A stretch of DNA of 64,000 nucleotides, taken from positions 158,359 through 222,358 of the forward strand of contig NZ_FZOH01000001.1 of assembly GCF_900188205.1 (NCBI RefSeq). The letters run 5' to 3'. Source of the stretch: Geodermatophilus saharensis (GTDB taxonomy: Bacteria; Actinomycetota; Actinomycetes; Mycobacteriales; Geodermatophilaceae). Below the pieces are notes generated by a model, which did not search any database, had not been told where the DNA came from, and saw only the letters and a program-made list of their open reading frames with translations. Of the stretch, positions 41,611 through 49,844 are shown piece by piece; the stretch's first letter is position 1, and every line of letters begins with the position of its first letter. The position numbers and the translations under genes are program-made.

Positions 41611-42989
41611 CCTCGCTGGACACCACCCGGTACGACTACGCGGCACCGGTCTCCGCCGGCCTGTTCGACCGCGCGAAGCGCGTCACCCCCGGCGGGGTCA
41701 ACTCGCCGGTGCGCGCCTTCCGCGCCGTCGGCGGCACCCCGCGGTTCATGGCGCAGGGCTCCGGCCCGTGGCTCACCGACGCCGACGGCCGCCGCTACGT
41801 GGACCTGGTGGCCTCCTGGGGGCCGATGATCCTCGGCCACGCCCACCCGGCCGTGGTCGAGGCGGTCACCGCCGCCGCCCGCCGCGGGTTCTCCTTCGGC
41901 ACCCCCACCGAGGGCGAGCTGGACCTGGCCGAGGAGATCGCCGCCCGCGTCGCCCCCGTCGAGCGGGTGCGGCTGGTCAACTCCGGCACCGAGGCGGTGC
42001 TCTCGGCGGTGCGGCTGGCCCGCGGCGCCACCGGCCGCCGGATCGTCGTCAAGTTCGCCGGGTGCTACCACGGCCACGTCGACGCGCTGCTGGCCTCGGC
42101 GGGCTCCGGCGTGGCCACCCTCGGCCTGCCCGACACCCCCGGCGTCACCACCGGCGCCGCCGCCGACACGATCGTGCTGCCCTACAACGACGTCGCCGCC
42201 GTCGAGGCCGTCTTCGCCGAGCACGGCCCCGACATCGCGGTCGTCGTCAGCGAGGCCGCCCCGGGCAACATGGGCGTCGTCCCGCCGCTGGACGGCTTCA
42301 ACGCGCAGCTGCGCCGCATCACTGCCGAACACGGCGCGCTGCTGCTGCTCGACGAGGTCATGACCGGCTTCCGGGTGTCCCGCTCGGGCTGGTACGGCCT
42401 CGACCCCGTCGACGCCGACCTGTTCACCTTCGGCAAGGTCATGGGCGGCGGGCTGCCGGCCGCGGCCTTCGGCGGGCGCGCCGACCTCATGGAGCAGCTC
42501 GCGCCCAACGGCCCCGTCTACCAGGCCGGCACGCTGGCGGGGAACCCCGTCGCCGTCGCCGCCGGGCTCACCACGCTGCGGCACTGCACCGACGACGTCT
42601 ACGCCCGCTGCGACCGGGTCGCGGTCACCCTGCGCGGCGCGACGAGCGCGGCGCTGTTCGCCGCCGGCGTGCCGCACCGCGTGCAGCAGGCCGGTTCGAT
42701 GTTCTCGGTGTTCTTCGTGCCCGACGAGCGCCAGGTGCGCGACTACGACGACGCCCGCACCCAGGACACCGCGGCCCACCGCGCGTTCTTCCACGAGATG
42801 CTCGCCCGCGGCGTCTACCTGCCGCCGTCGGCGTTCGAGTCCTGGTTCGTCAACGCCGCGCTCGACGACGAGGCACTCGAGCGGGTGCTCGACGCGCTGC
42901 CCGCCGCCGCCCGCGCGGCCGCGGCCGCCGACCGCGCCGACGCGCCGTCCGACGCCGACGCCGAGGACGCCCAGGAGCTGCAGCCCTGA
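41607..42989 (+). CDS. hemL: Glutamate-1-semialdehyde 2,1-aminomutase
   Basis: HemL is a PLP enzyme that converts glutamate-1-semialdehyde to 5-aminolevulinate. The 460-residue protein has [55 protein letters not shown] and [20 protein letters not shown]. The PLP lysine is K277 in [37 protein letters not shown] supplies the cofactor Asp region. The last 30 residues are an Ala/Asp-rich extension ([18 protein letters not shown]). GTG 41607 overlaps the previous stop. Its stop overlaps the phosphatase start by one base. Confidence 0.96.
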   Translation: MTSLDTTRYDYAAPVSAGLFDRAKRVTPGGVNSPVRAFRAVGGTPRFMAQGSGPWLTDADGRRYVDLVASWGPMILGHAHPAVVEAVTAAARRGFSFGTPTEGELDLAEEIAARVAPVERVRLVNSGTEAVLSAVRLARGATGRRIVVKFAGCYHGHVDALLASAGSGVATLGLPDTPGVTTGAAADTIVLPYNDVAAVEAVFAEHGPDIAVVVSEAAPGNMGVVPPLDGFNAQLRRITAEHGALLLLDEVMTGFRVSRSGWYGLDPVDADLFTFGKVMGGGLPAAAFGGRADLMEQLAPNGPVYQAGTLAGNPVAVAAGLTTLRHCTDDVYARCDRVAVTLRGATSAALFAAGVPHRVQQAGSMFSVFFVPDERQVRDYDDARTQDTAAHRAFFHEMLARGVYLPPSAFESWFVNAALDDEALERVLDALPAAARAAAAADRADAPSDADAEDAQELQP

Positions 42990-43621
42990 TGGAGACCACC
43001 GTCGTCCACCTGCTGCGGCACGGTGAGGTGCACAACCCCGACGGGGTGCTCTACGGCCGGCTGCCGGGCTACCGGCTGTCCCCCGCTGGAGAGGCCATGG
43101 CGCAGCGGGCCGCCGAGTGGCTCACCGGCCGCGGCGTCACCCACCTGGTGTCCAGCCCGCTCGAGCGCGCCCGGCAGACCGCCGCGCCCGTCGCCGAGGC
43201 GCTGGACCTGCCCCTCGACGTCGACGAGCGGCTCATCGAGGCGGGCAACGCCTTCGAGGGCCTGCGGGTGGCCGGCGGCCGCGGGGTGTTCCGGTCGCCG
43301 GCGAACTGGTGGCGGCTGCGCAACCCGGTGCGGCCGTCGTGGGGCGAGCCCTACGTCGAGATCGCCGCGCGGATGCTGGCCGCCGTCGAGGCCGCCCGCG
43401 ACGCCGCCCGCGGGTCGGCCGCCGTCTGCGTCAGCCACCAGCTGCCCATCTGGACGCTGCGGCTGCACCTGGAGGGCCGCCGCTACACCCACGACCCGCG
43501 CCGCCGGCAGTGCGGTCTGGCCAGCGTCACGTCGGTGACCTACGAGGGCGACAAGGTGGCGCGCATCGACTACGCCGAGCCCGCCGGTGCCACCGACCCC
43601 GACGCGGTCCCCGGCGCATGA
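42989..43621 (+). CDS. Histidine phosphatase family protein (Rv0525-like)
   Basis: This 210-residue protein is a phosphoglycerate mutase-like phosphatase. VVHLLRHGEVHNPDGVLYGR carries the RHG phosphohistidine, VSSPLERARQTAAPVAEAL follows, and the second His lies in AVCVSHQLPIWTLRL. The substrate is not known; phosphate monoesters are the family substrates. It overlaps hemL and the thioredoxin gene, so it sits at the junction of the haem and cytochrome c maturation parts of the operon, as Rv0525 does. Confidence 0.88.
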   Translation: METTVVHLLRHGEVHNPDGVLYGRLPGYRLSPAGEAMAQRAAEWLTGRGVTHLVSSPLERARQTAAPVAEALDLPLDVDERLIEAGNAFEGLRVAGGRGVFRSPANWWRLRNPVRPSWGEPYVEIAARMLAAVEAARDAARGSAAVCVSHQLPIWTLRLHLEGRRYTHDPRRRQCGLASVTSVTYEGDKVARIDYAEPAGATDPDAVPGA

Positions 43622-44193
43622 GGCGCGCACTACCTGCCGCGCTCGCGGCCCTCGCCCTGCTCTCCGGCTGTGCCACCGGCGAGGGCCGGGCCGACGTCAC
43701 CAACGGCGGCGAGTACCGCTTCGTCGCGGCCACCCCGGCCGGTGAGGTCATCCCGGCCGCCGAGCGGGCGGCGGCTCCCGACTTCGGCGGCACGCTGCTC
43801 GGCGGCGGCGAGTGGACCTCCGAGGAGCTCGCCGGGCAGGTCGCCGTCCTGAACTTCTGGGGCTCGTGGTGCCCGCCCTGCCGGGTGGAGACCCCGGAGT
43901 TCCAGGAGGTCTACACCGAGGTCCGCGACGAGGGCGTGGCCTTCCTCGGACTCAACGTCAAGGAGGCCGACGAGCAGTTCGCGCAGGCCTTCGTCGACAG
44001 CCAGGGCATCGAGTTCCCCTCGCTCTACGACCCCGCCGGCGAGGTCGCGCTCGCCTTCCGGGACTACCCCGCGACCGCGATCCCGTCCACGATCGTCCTG
44101 GACCGCGACGGCCGGGTGGCCGCCGTCTACACCGGGGCGGTCGCGCAGGACGACCTGCGCGCCGTGCTCGACGCGCTGCTCGGGGAGGGCTGA
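43618..44193 (+). CDS. Thioredoxin-like lipoprotein for cytochrome c maturation
   Basis: This 191-residue protein is an exported lipoprotein. The signal peptide ALPAALAALALLSGC has a lipobox with Cys18. The thioredoxin fold follows with VLNFWGSWCPPCRVETPEF (Cys85 and Cys88). LNVKEADEQFAQAFVDSQGI and the cis-Pro ATAIPSTIVLDRDGRVAAVY complete a TlpA/ResA-like domain. It would reduce apocytochrome c haem-binding cysteines outside the membrane, using electrons passed on by CcdA, encoded directly downstream. It corresponds to Rv0526. Confidence 0.93.
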   Translation: MRRALPAALAALALLSGCATGEGRADVTNGGEYRFVAATPAGEVIPAAERAAAPDFGGTLLGGGEWTSEELAGQVAVLNFWGSWCPPCRVETPEFQEVYTEVRDEGVAFLGLNVKEADEQFAQAFVDSQGIEFPSLYDPAGEVALAFRDYPATAIPSTIVLDRDGRVAAVYTGAVAQDDLRAVLDALLGEG

Positions 44194-44194
44194 G

Positions 44195-45010
44195 GTGGGG
44201 CAGGAGTTCGCCGCGCTGGTCACCGACGGCCCGCTGCTGGTGGCCGCCGCGGTGGCCGCGCTGGTCGGGCTGGTCAGCTTCGCCTCGCCGTGCGTGCTCC
44301 CGCTGGTGCCCGGCTACCTGTCCTACGTCACCGGGCTGGTGGGCAGCGGCACCCGCGCCCCGTCCCCGGCGCCGGCCGGCGGGGGAGCGACGGCCACCGC
44401 CGTGCGCACCGACGAGCGCTCCCCGCGCGGGCGGATGGTGCTCGGCGCGCTGCTGTTCGTCCTCGGCTTCACCGCCGTCTTCGTGGCCGTGGGCACCGCG
44501 TTCGGCGGCCTGGGCCGGCTGCTGGTGCAGTACGACGACGTCATCACCCGCGTCATGGGCGTCGTCGTCGTCGTCGTCGGCCTGGCCTTCCTGGGGAGGC
44601 TGCCGTTCCTGCAGCGCACCGCGCGGCTGTCGGTGCGCCCCGCCGCGGGGCTGGCCGGCGCGCCGCTGCTCGGCGTCGTCTTCGGGCTCGGCTGGACGCC
44701 GTGCCTGGGCCCGACGCTGTCGGCGGTCTACTCGCTGGCCTACACCGAGGCGACCGCCGGCCGCGGCGCGCTGCTGTCGGTCGCGTACTGCCTGGGCCTG
44801 GGCGTGCCGTTCGTGCTGGTCGCCCTCGGCGCGCGGTGGGCGGTCGGGGCGACGGCGTTCCTGCGCCGGCACGCCCGCGCCGTCACCCGCGTCGGCGGCG
44901 CGGTGCTCGTGGTCGTCGGGCTGCTGCTGGTCACCGGCGCGTGGACGGAGATGATGGGCTGGCTGCGCTCCTGGCTGGCCGTCACCGGGCTGGGGGAGTC
45001 CGCACTGTGA
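44195..45010 (+). CDS. ccdA: Cytochrome c biogenesis protein CcdA
   Basis: CcdA carries reducing power across the membrane to the thioredoxin-like lipoprotein. This 271-residue protein has six or more helices and two conserved cysteines: Cys33 in LVSFASPCVLPLVPGYLSY and Cys170 in VFGLGWTPCLGPTLSAVYS. A variable cytoplasmic loop (residues about 50-85, Ala/Pro/Gly-rich) separates helices 1 and 2. It starts at GTG 44195, two bases after the lipoprotein stop. resB and ccsA follow, giving a complete system II for cytochrome c. Confidence 0.94.
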   Translation: MGQEFAALVTDGPLLVAAAVAALVGLVSFASPCVLPLVPGYLSYVTGLVGSGTRAPSPAPAGGGATATAVRTDERSPRGRMVLGALLFVLGFTAVFVAVGTAFGGLGRLLVQYDDVITRVMGVVVVVVGLAFLGRLPFLQRTARLSVRPAAGLAGAPLLGVVFGLGWTPCLGPTLSAVYSLAYTEATAGRGALLSVAYCLGLGVPFVLVALGARWAVGATAFLRRHARAVTRVGGAVLVVVGLLLVTGAWTEMMGWLRSWLAVTGLGESAL

Positions 45011-45083
45011 CCGAGCTCGCGAGGTCACACGGGTGCAGAGCACGACCGGGCACAGCTCCGACGAGCGCCAGCGAGGAGGCGCT

Positions 45084-46721
45084 GTGACCACGACCGCCCC
45101 GCCGCGGCCCGAGGCCGCGCCGACCCCGCCCGCGCGCCCCTCCGCCGCCCGCCGCCTGGGCGCCTTCGCGCTGCGCCAGTGGCGCCGGCTGACCGCCATG
45201 CGCACGGCGATCGTGCTGCTGTTCCTGCTCGCGCTCGCCGCCATCCCGGGCTCGCTGCTGCCGCAGCGGTCGCTGTCGCAGAGCGCGGTGGGGCAGTACT
45301 TCGCCGACCACCCCACCCTCGCGCCGGTGCTCGACCGGCTCTACCTCTTCGACGTCTTCAGCTCGCCGTGGTTCGCCGCGGTCTACCTGCTGCTGTTCGT
45401 CTCGCTCATCGGCTGCGTGCTGCCCCGCGCGCTCGAGCACGCCCGGGCGCTGCACACCCCGCCGCCCCCGGCCCCGCGCCGGCTGACCCGGCTGCCCGAC
45501 TCCGCGCGGCTGCCGACGCCGCTGCCGCCGGCCGCCGCGCTCGACGCCGTCGAGGAGGAGCTGCGGGTACGCCGCTACCGCGTCGTGCGCCGCGAGCGCG
45601 AGGGCGGCGCCGAGCTGTCGGCCGAGAAGGGTCTGCTCAAGGAGACCGGCAACCTGGTGTTCCACCTGGCGCTGGTCGCCCTGCTGCTCGGACTGGCCGG
45701 CGGCAAGCTGTGGGGCTACGAGGGCAGCATCCTGGTGACCGAGGGGCAGCGGTTCTGCAACGCCTTCCAGCAGTACGACACCTACTCCGCCGGCGCGATG
45801 GTCGAGAGCGGTGACCTCTCCCCGCTGTGCGTCGGCCTGGAGGACTTCCGCGCCGAGTACGAGCAGGACCTCACCGCCGCGTCGTTCACCGCCGACGTCA
45901 CCTACGGCGCCCCCGGCGAGGAGGGCCGGTCGACGACGATCGGCGTCAACGACCCGCTGCGCGTCGACGGCGACCGCGTCTACGTGACCGGCCACGGGTT
46001 CAGCCCGCGGTTCACCGTGACGCTGCCCGACGGCACCACCTTCGACGACGTCTCCGCGCCGTTCCTGCCCACCGAGCAGTCGACGATGGCCAGCGAGGGC
46101 GCGCTCAAGCTGCCCGACCTCGGCGCCGGCGCCGACGACCAGCTCGCGCTGCAGGGCTTCTTCGCGCCCACCGGCCTGGTGCAGGCCGGCGTCCTCACCT
46201 CGATCGACCCCCGCCCCCTGGCGCCGCAGGTCGCCGTCGTCGCCTTCCGCGGCTACCTCGGGCTGGACTCCGGGCTGCCGCAGTCGGTCTACTCCCTCGA
46301 CGCCTCGCAGATCGAGCGGGGCCGGCTGGCCGAGGTCGGCCGGGCCAACCTGTCGGTCGGGGAGTCGATGACGCTGCCCGACGGCACGACGGTGGCCTTC
46401 ACCGGCTACTCGGAGTTCGCCGCGGTGCAGGTCTCGCACGACCCCGGCCAGCTGTGGGTGCTCGGCGCCGCCGTCGCGGTGCTGGCCGGCCTGCTCGGCA
46501 TGCTGCTGCTGCGCCGTGAGCGCGTCTTCGCCCGCGCCGCCGCCGATCCCGGCGGCGGTACCGTGCTGGACGTCGGTGCGCTCACGCGCGGCAGCGGCGA
46601 CGGCGCGCCGCGGTTCGCGGCCCTCACCGACGACCTGCGGGCGGTCCTCGCCGCCCGTGCCCCGACCCGCACCCCGCCGTCCGACGGGGCCGCACCGCAG
46701 ACCGGAGGCGCACCCGCGTGA
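45084..46721 (+). CDS. resB: Cytochrome c biogenesis protein ResB
   Basis: ResB with CcsA exports haem and attaches it to apocytochrome c. The 545-residue membrane protein has two N-terminal helices (TAIVLLFLLALAAIPGSLLP; AVYLLLFVSLIGCVLP), a third after KGLLKETGNLVFHLALVALL, a large extracytoplasmic domain (residues about 210-450) and a last helix (LWVLGAAVAVLAGLLGMLLL). GTG 45084 has AGGAGG four bases upstream and was preferred to GTG 45033. Its stop overlaps the ccsA start. The cytoplasmic tail is Pro/Ala-rich. Confidence 0.93.
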   Translation: MTTTAPPRPEAAPTPPARPSAARRLGAFALRQWRRLTAMRTAIVLLFLLALAAIPGSLLPQRSLSQSAVGQYFADHPTLAPVLDRLYLFDVFSSPWFAAVYLLLFVSLIGCVLPRALEHARALHTPPPPAPRRLTRLPDSARLPTPLPPAAALDAVEEELRVRRYRVVRREREGGAELSAEKGLLKETGNLVFHLALVALLLGLAGGKLWGYEGSILVTEGQRFCNAFQQYDTYSAGAMVESGDLSPLCVGLEDFRAEYEQDLTAASFTADVTYGAPGEEGRSTTIGVNDPLRVDGDRVYVTGHGFSPRFTVTLPDGTTFDDVSAPFLPTEQSTMASEGALKLPDLGAGADDQLALQGFFAPTGLVQAGVLTSIDPRPLAPQVAVVAFRGYLGLDSGLPQSVYSLDASQIERGRLAEVGRANLSVGESMTLPDGTTVAFTGYSEFAAVQVSHDPGQLWVLGAAVAVLAGLLGMLLLRRERVFARAAADPGGGTVLDVGALTRGSGDGAPRFAALTDDLRAVLAARAPTRTPPSDGAAPQTGGAPA

Positions 46722-47677
46722 GTGCCGACCAGCTGTCCGCCCTGTCGGACACCCTGTTCTCGACCAGCGTCGGTCTCTACTCGCTGGCCGTCGTCGCGTT
46801 CTGCGCGCAGCTGGCCTTCGGCCGCCGTCCGGTCCAGGAGCGCGAGCTCGTCGGCGCGGCCGGGACCGGCGCCCCCGCCGGCCCGTCCCGCCCCGACGCG
46901 CTGCCCGCCGACCCGCCGGCGGTGCGCCGCTGGGGCCGGGTGGCGGTGCTGCTCACGGCCGCCGGCGCGCTCACCCACGCCGGCGTCCTCGTCGCCCGCG
47001 GGCTGGCCACCGACCGGCTGCCCTGGGGCAACATGTACGAGTTCGCCACCGCCGTCGTGCTGGTCGCCGTCGTGGCCTACCTGGTGTTCGCGGTGCGCTC
47101 GCCGGGCCTGCGGCACCTGGGCCTGTTCGTGCTGGGCCCGGTGGTGCTCAGCATGGTCGCGATCGGGCTGTTCCTCTACGTCCAGAGCGGCCCGCTGGTG
47201 GCCGCCCTGCGCTCGAGCTGGCTGGCCGTGCACGTGTCCACGGCGATCCTCGGCTTCGGCATCTTCTTCGTCAGCGGCATCGCCAGCGTCCTGTACCTGG
47301 TCCGCTCGCGGTACGAGGAGCGGGGCGGCGGCGCCGACGGCGGGGTGCTCGGCCGGCTGCCGTCGGCGGCCACGCTGGACCGGGTCGCCCACCGCACGGC
47401 GGTCTTCGGCTTCCCGATCTGGACCTTCGCCGTCATCGCCGGCGCCATCTGGGCCGAGAGCGCCTGGGGCCGCTTCTGGGGCTGGGACCCCAAGGAGACG
47501 TGGGCGTTCATCGCCTGGGTCGTCTACGCCGCCTACCTGCACGCCCGCACCACGGCCGGCTGGCGCGGCCGCCCGGCGGCGTGGGTCAACGTGGTCGGCC
47601 TCGGCGTCATGGTGTTCAACCTGCTGTACGTGAACATGGTCTCCACCGGGCTGCACAGCTACGGCGGGGTCAACTGA
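46718..47677 (+). CDS. ccsA: Cytochrome c biogenesis protein CcsA/CcsB
   Basis: This 319-residue polytopic protein is the haem-handling partner of ResB. The hallmark tryptophan-rich motif is AWGRFWGWDPKETWAFIAWV near residue 250. Conserved histidines lie in LTHAGVLVARGL, AVHVSTAILGFGIF and near the end (STGLHSYGG). About eight helices are visible. The region after residue 40 is a polar Pro/Ala loop. It is the last gene of the co-oriented haem/cytochrome c block; a 132-base gap follows. Confidence 0.94.
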   Translation: MSADQLSALSDTLFSTSVGLYSLAVVAFCAQLAFGRRPVQERELVGAAGTGAPAGPSRPDALPADPPAVRRWGRVAVLLTAAGALTHAGVLVARGLATDRLPWGNMYEFATAVVLVAVVAYLVFAVRSPGLRHLGLFVLGPVVLSMVAIGLFLYVQSGPLVAALRSSWLAVHVSTAILGFGIFFVSGIASVLYLVRSRYEERGGGADGGVLGRLPSAATLDRVAHRTAVFGFPIWTFAVIAGAIWAESAWGRFWGWDPKETWAFIAWVVYAAYLHARTTAGWRGRPAAWVNVVGLGVMVFNLLYVNMVSTGLHSYGGVN

Positions 47678-47809
47678 ATCGCGTCCCACCCGCCCCAGCA
47701 CGCCACTCCCGTCCCTCGCGAGGGGGAGAGGTCCGCCGGACGCGCCGGTCGCGTGCTCCACTTGTCGCCATGACCGCTCGCACGGGGGGATCGCGCTCGG
47801 AGGTCCGCT

Positions 47810-48184
47810 GTGGGTAGGCACGCTGCGGCCGACGACGCCGGCACCGACCCCATCGTCGCTGCGGCGCTCGCCCGGCACGGGACGGCGCCCGGGACCCGGC
47901 ACGCCTCCGCCACCGAGGGCGCCACCGACGGCGGCGCCGACGAGGGCACCGAGAGCGGCCTGGGCTGGCCCGGGGACACCACCACCGGCGGCGGGCTGGG
48001 CTGGCCCGGCTCGCTCGACGAGGCCCGCGAGACCGCCCGCATGGACGCCGTCCCGTCGGTGCCCGGAGCGCCCCGCGGCGCGGCCGCCGTGGGGATCACC
48101 GCCGGCGACGTCGCGCCCGGCGAGGACCCCGGGCAGCGGACCCGGCGCGGCTGGCGGCGGATGTTCGGCGGCACCGCCGCCTAG
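47810..48184 (+). CDS. Small protein with GLGWPG repeats, unknown
   Basis: This 124-residue protein has no membrane segment. It contains two copies of GLGWPG (ESGLGWPGDTTTGGGLGWPG) in an Asp/Gly/Thr-rich region, and a basic C-terminus (RTRRGWRRMFGGTAA). Similar short actinobacterial proteins with G-L-G-W-P repeats exist as hypothetical proteins, and I know of no function. GTG 47810 has GGAGG six bases upstream, which supports translation. The stop is followed by a set of three palindromes. Confidence 0.65.
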   Translation: MGRHAAADDAGTDPIVAAALARHGTAPGTRHASATEGATDGGADEGTESGLGWPGDTTTGGGLGWPGSLDEARETARMDAVPSVPGAPRGAAAVGITAGDVAPGEDPGQRTRRGWRRMFGGTAA

Positions 48185-48210
48185 CACCCCCGCTCAGCAC
48201 CCCCACAGCC

Positions 48211-48232
48211 GTGCACTTCCGCGGAAGTGCAC
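48211..48232. repeat. Palindrome GCACTTCCGCGGAAGTGC, copy 1 (22 bp)
   Basis: The 18-base core is extended by GT/AC to a perfect 22-base palindrome, the first of three copies between two convergent genes. Confidence 0.85.
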
Positions 48233-48254
48233 GAAGGGGGCGGGCGGAGGCCGG

Positions 48255-48272
48255 GCACTTCCGCGGAGGTGC
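48255..48272. repeat. Palindrome GCACTTCCGCGG(A)GTGC, copy 2
   Basis: Same core with one A-to-G change in the right arm (GCACTTCCGCGGAGGTGC), preceded by CCGG. Confidence 0.8.
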
Positions 48273-48285
48273 GCAGGAGAGCCGG

Positions 48286-48303
48286 GCACTTCCGCGGAAG
48301 TGC
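48286..48303. repeat. Palindrome GCACTTCCGCGGAAGTGC, copy 3
   Basis: Perfect 18-base copy preceded by the same CCGG as copy 2. It ends 19 bases from the stop of the minus-strand membrane protein gene. Confidence 0.85.
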
Positions 48304-48321
48304 GCGGGGTCGTGCGCGGGA

Positions 48322-48570
48322 CTAGGCGGGCGAGCCGTCGTCGCGGCGGACGCGGCGGCCGAGCTCGCGGAGGAACTCCGGGTCGTCGTCGGGGGCGACC
48401 GGGCGGGGAGCGCGCGAGGCGCGGGGACGGCGCTCGGGCCGCGGCCGGCGCAGCTCACCGCCGGCGGCGGCGGTCGCCCGCACGACGAGCAGGACCACGA
48501 CCACGGCGATCACCAGCAGCACCACGAACGCCACGGCGCCCACCCCCCTCGACTCGGGCCTCTCCGCCAC
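48322..48570 (-). CDS. Small single-helix membrane protein
   Basis: This 82-residue protein has one membrane helix (residues 11-31, VGAVAFVVLLVIAVVVVLLV). The cytoplasmic tail is Arg/Pro-rich and ends in acidic and basic clusters (DDDPEFLRELGRRVRRDD). The family is not recognised with confidence. GTG 48570 was chosen. It is divergent from the Lrp-type regulator with only 26 bases between the minus-strand start and that gene's possible leaderless GTG. Confidence 0.6.
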   Translation of the reverse strand: MAERPESRGVGAVAFVVLLVIAVVVVLLVVRATAAAGGELRRPRPERRPRASRAPRPVAPDDDPEFLRELGRRVRRDDGSPA

Positions 48571-48638
48571 TGTACGACCGCTGGGATACTGCAGGGGTGG
48601 CGCGCGATGCGCCGCGCGGGGACCCCCGCCGAGTCTGG

Positions 48639-49088
48639 ATGGAGCCCGTCATCGACGCCGTCGACCGCCAGCTGATCGACCTGCTGCGCGCCAACGGCCG
48701 GGCCAGCTACGCCGAGCTCGCCCGCCAGGTCGGCCTCTCGGCGCCGGCCGTGCACGAGCGGGTCGGCAAGCTCGAGGCGGCCGGCACCATCACCGGCTAC
48801 CGCGCCGTCGTCGACCCGGCCGCCCTCGGGCTCGACGTCACCGCGCTCGTCGGCGTCATCGAGAGCGACTCGGTCGACGACACCGGCGTGGAGGCGGCGC
48901 TGCGGGCGATGCCCGAGGTCGAGGACTGCTGGCGCGTGGCCGGCAGCGAGGCCTTCGTGCTCAAGGTGCGGGTGACCGACATCCCGGCACTGGAGTCGGC
49001 CATCAACGCGTTGAACCGGATCGAGGGCGTCGCCCGGACCCGCACCACCGTGGTGCTGTCGACGAAGTGGGAGGGCCGTCATGGCTGA
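48639..49088 (+). CDS. Lrp/AsnC-family regulator
   Basis: This 149-residue protein has an N-terminal HTH (VDRQLIDLLRANGRASYAEL; ARQVGLSAPAVHERVGKLEA) and a RAM ligand domain (YRAVVDPAALGLDVTALVGV; EDCWRVAGSEAFVLKVRVTD). Such proteins form octamers that respond to amino acids. The target is unknown. ATG 48639 was chosen because homologues start near MEPVIDAVDRQ. However, GATACT at 48585-48590 lies six bases before an in-frame GTG at 48597, so a leaderless longer start is possible. It overlaps the DUF4229 gene. Confidence 0.88.
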   Translation: MEPVIDAVDRQLIDLLRANGRASYAELARQVGLSAPAVHERVGKLEAAGTITGYRAVVDPAALGLDVTALVGVIESDSVDDTGVEAALRAMPEVEDCWRVAGSEAFVLKVRVTDIPALESAINALNRIEGVARTRTTVVLSTKWEGRHG

Positions 49089-49404
49089 GCAGGAGCGCAC
49101 CCCGGTCACGCCGGTGGGCCCGGACGGTCGGCCGGCGGTGCGGCCGAAGGTGCTGCCCTGGGTGCTCGTGCACACCATCGGCCGGCTGGCGGTCTTCGCG
49201 CTGCTGACCGTCGTCCTGTGGATGGTCGGCCTCGACTTCTGGTCGGGGATGCTCTTCGGCCTGGTCCTGTCGATGCCGGTGTCGTACTTCCTGCTGCGCC
49301 GCTCCCGCGAGCAGCTCAGCGTCGCCCTGGTCGCGCGGTCGGAGGAGAAGCGCCGCGCCAAGGAGCAGTTCCGCGCCCGGCTCTCGGGCGACGCCGCGGC
49401 CTGA
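49081..49404 (+). CDS. DUF4229 membrane protein (Rv0531-like)
   Basis: This 107-residue protein has two membrane helices (residues 20-45, VLPWVLVHTIGRLAVFALLT; 50-75, LDFWSGMLFGLVLSMPVSYF) followed by a conserved positively charged helix (LLRRSREQLSVALVARSEEK). This matches DUF4229, encoded near menA in many actinobacteria. The function is unknown. It overlaps the Lrp-type gene by eight bases. Confidence 0.85.
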   Translation: MAEQERTPVTPVGPDGRPAVRPKVLPWVLVHTIGRLAVFALLTVVLWMVGLDFWSGMLFGLVLSMPVSYFLLRRSREQLSVALVARSEEKRRAKEQFRARLSGDAAA

Positions 49405-49417
49405 CCCCGTCCCGCGG

Positions 49418-49819
49418 TCAGGCCGCCGCGTGCACCAGCAGGGCCACGATGCGGCGGCCGGCCGGGCCCTCGACGACCACGTAGGTGGTCTCCACCCGGC
49501 CGATCGCACTGCCGTCGGCCCGCACCCGGGTGAAGGCGGCGCGGTGCAGCACGCACGTCCGGTTCACCACGGTCGTGACGGCAGAGAGCTCCTCGCTGCG
49601 GTCGTAGCCGGCCGCCCGCAGCGCCTCGACCTGCCGGCCCACGGCGGCCAGCACCCGCTCCTCGTCGGTCAGGACCACGCTCCCGGCGTCGCTGCTGAGC
49701 ACCAGCGGCACGCCGTAGTGGGCCAGCAGCCGGGTGAGGTCGTCGGTGTCCCCGCGCCCCAGCGCGGCGAAGTCGGCCAGGTAGGCCGCGAACCACCTCC
49801 CGAACCCGGGCTCGTCCAT
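49418..49819 (-). CDS. SnoaL/NTF2-like protein
   Basis: This 133-residue protein looks like an NTF2-like cone fold: FGRWFAAYLADFAALGRGDT at the start, then VPLVLSSDAGSVVLTDEERV, NRTCVLHRAAFTRVRADGSA and VETTYVVVEGPAGRRIVALL. Members include SnoaL-type isomerases and many unassigned proteins. No catalytic residues can be assigned. I chose ATG 49819; the frame upstream to 49882 is Cys/Pro-rich and not conserved. It lies 25 bases downstream of menA on the same strand. Confidence 0.7.
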   Translation of the reverse strand: MDEPGFGRWFAAYLADFAALGRGDTDDLTRLLAHYGVPLVLSSDAGSVVLTDEERVLAAVGRQVEALRAAGYDRSEELSAVTTVVNRTCVLHRAAFTRVRADGSAIGRVETTYVVVEGPAGRRIVALLVHAAA

Positions 49820-49844
49820 GCCGGGAGTGTGGCCGCAGGGACGG

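Noticed and set aside
48211..48303. The triple palindrome considered as a CRISPR array
   Set aside because: Spacing is irregular (22 and 13 bases), repeats are only 18 bases and perfectly palindromic, and there are no cas genes.
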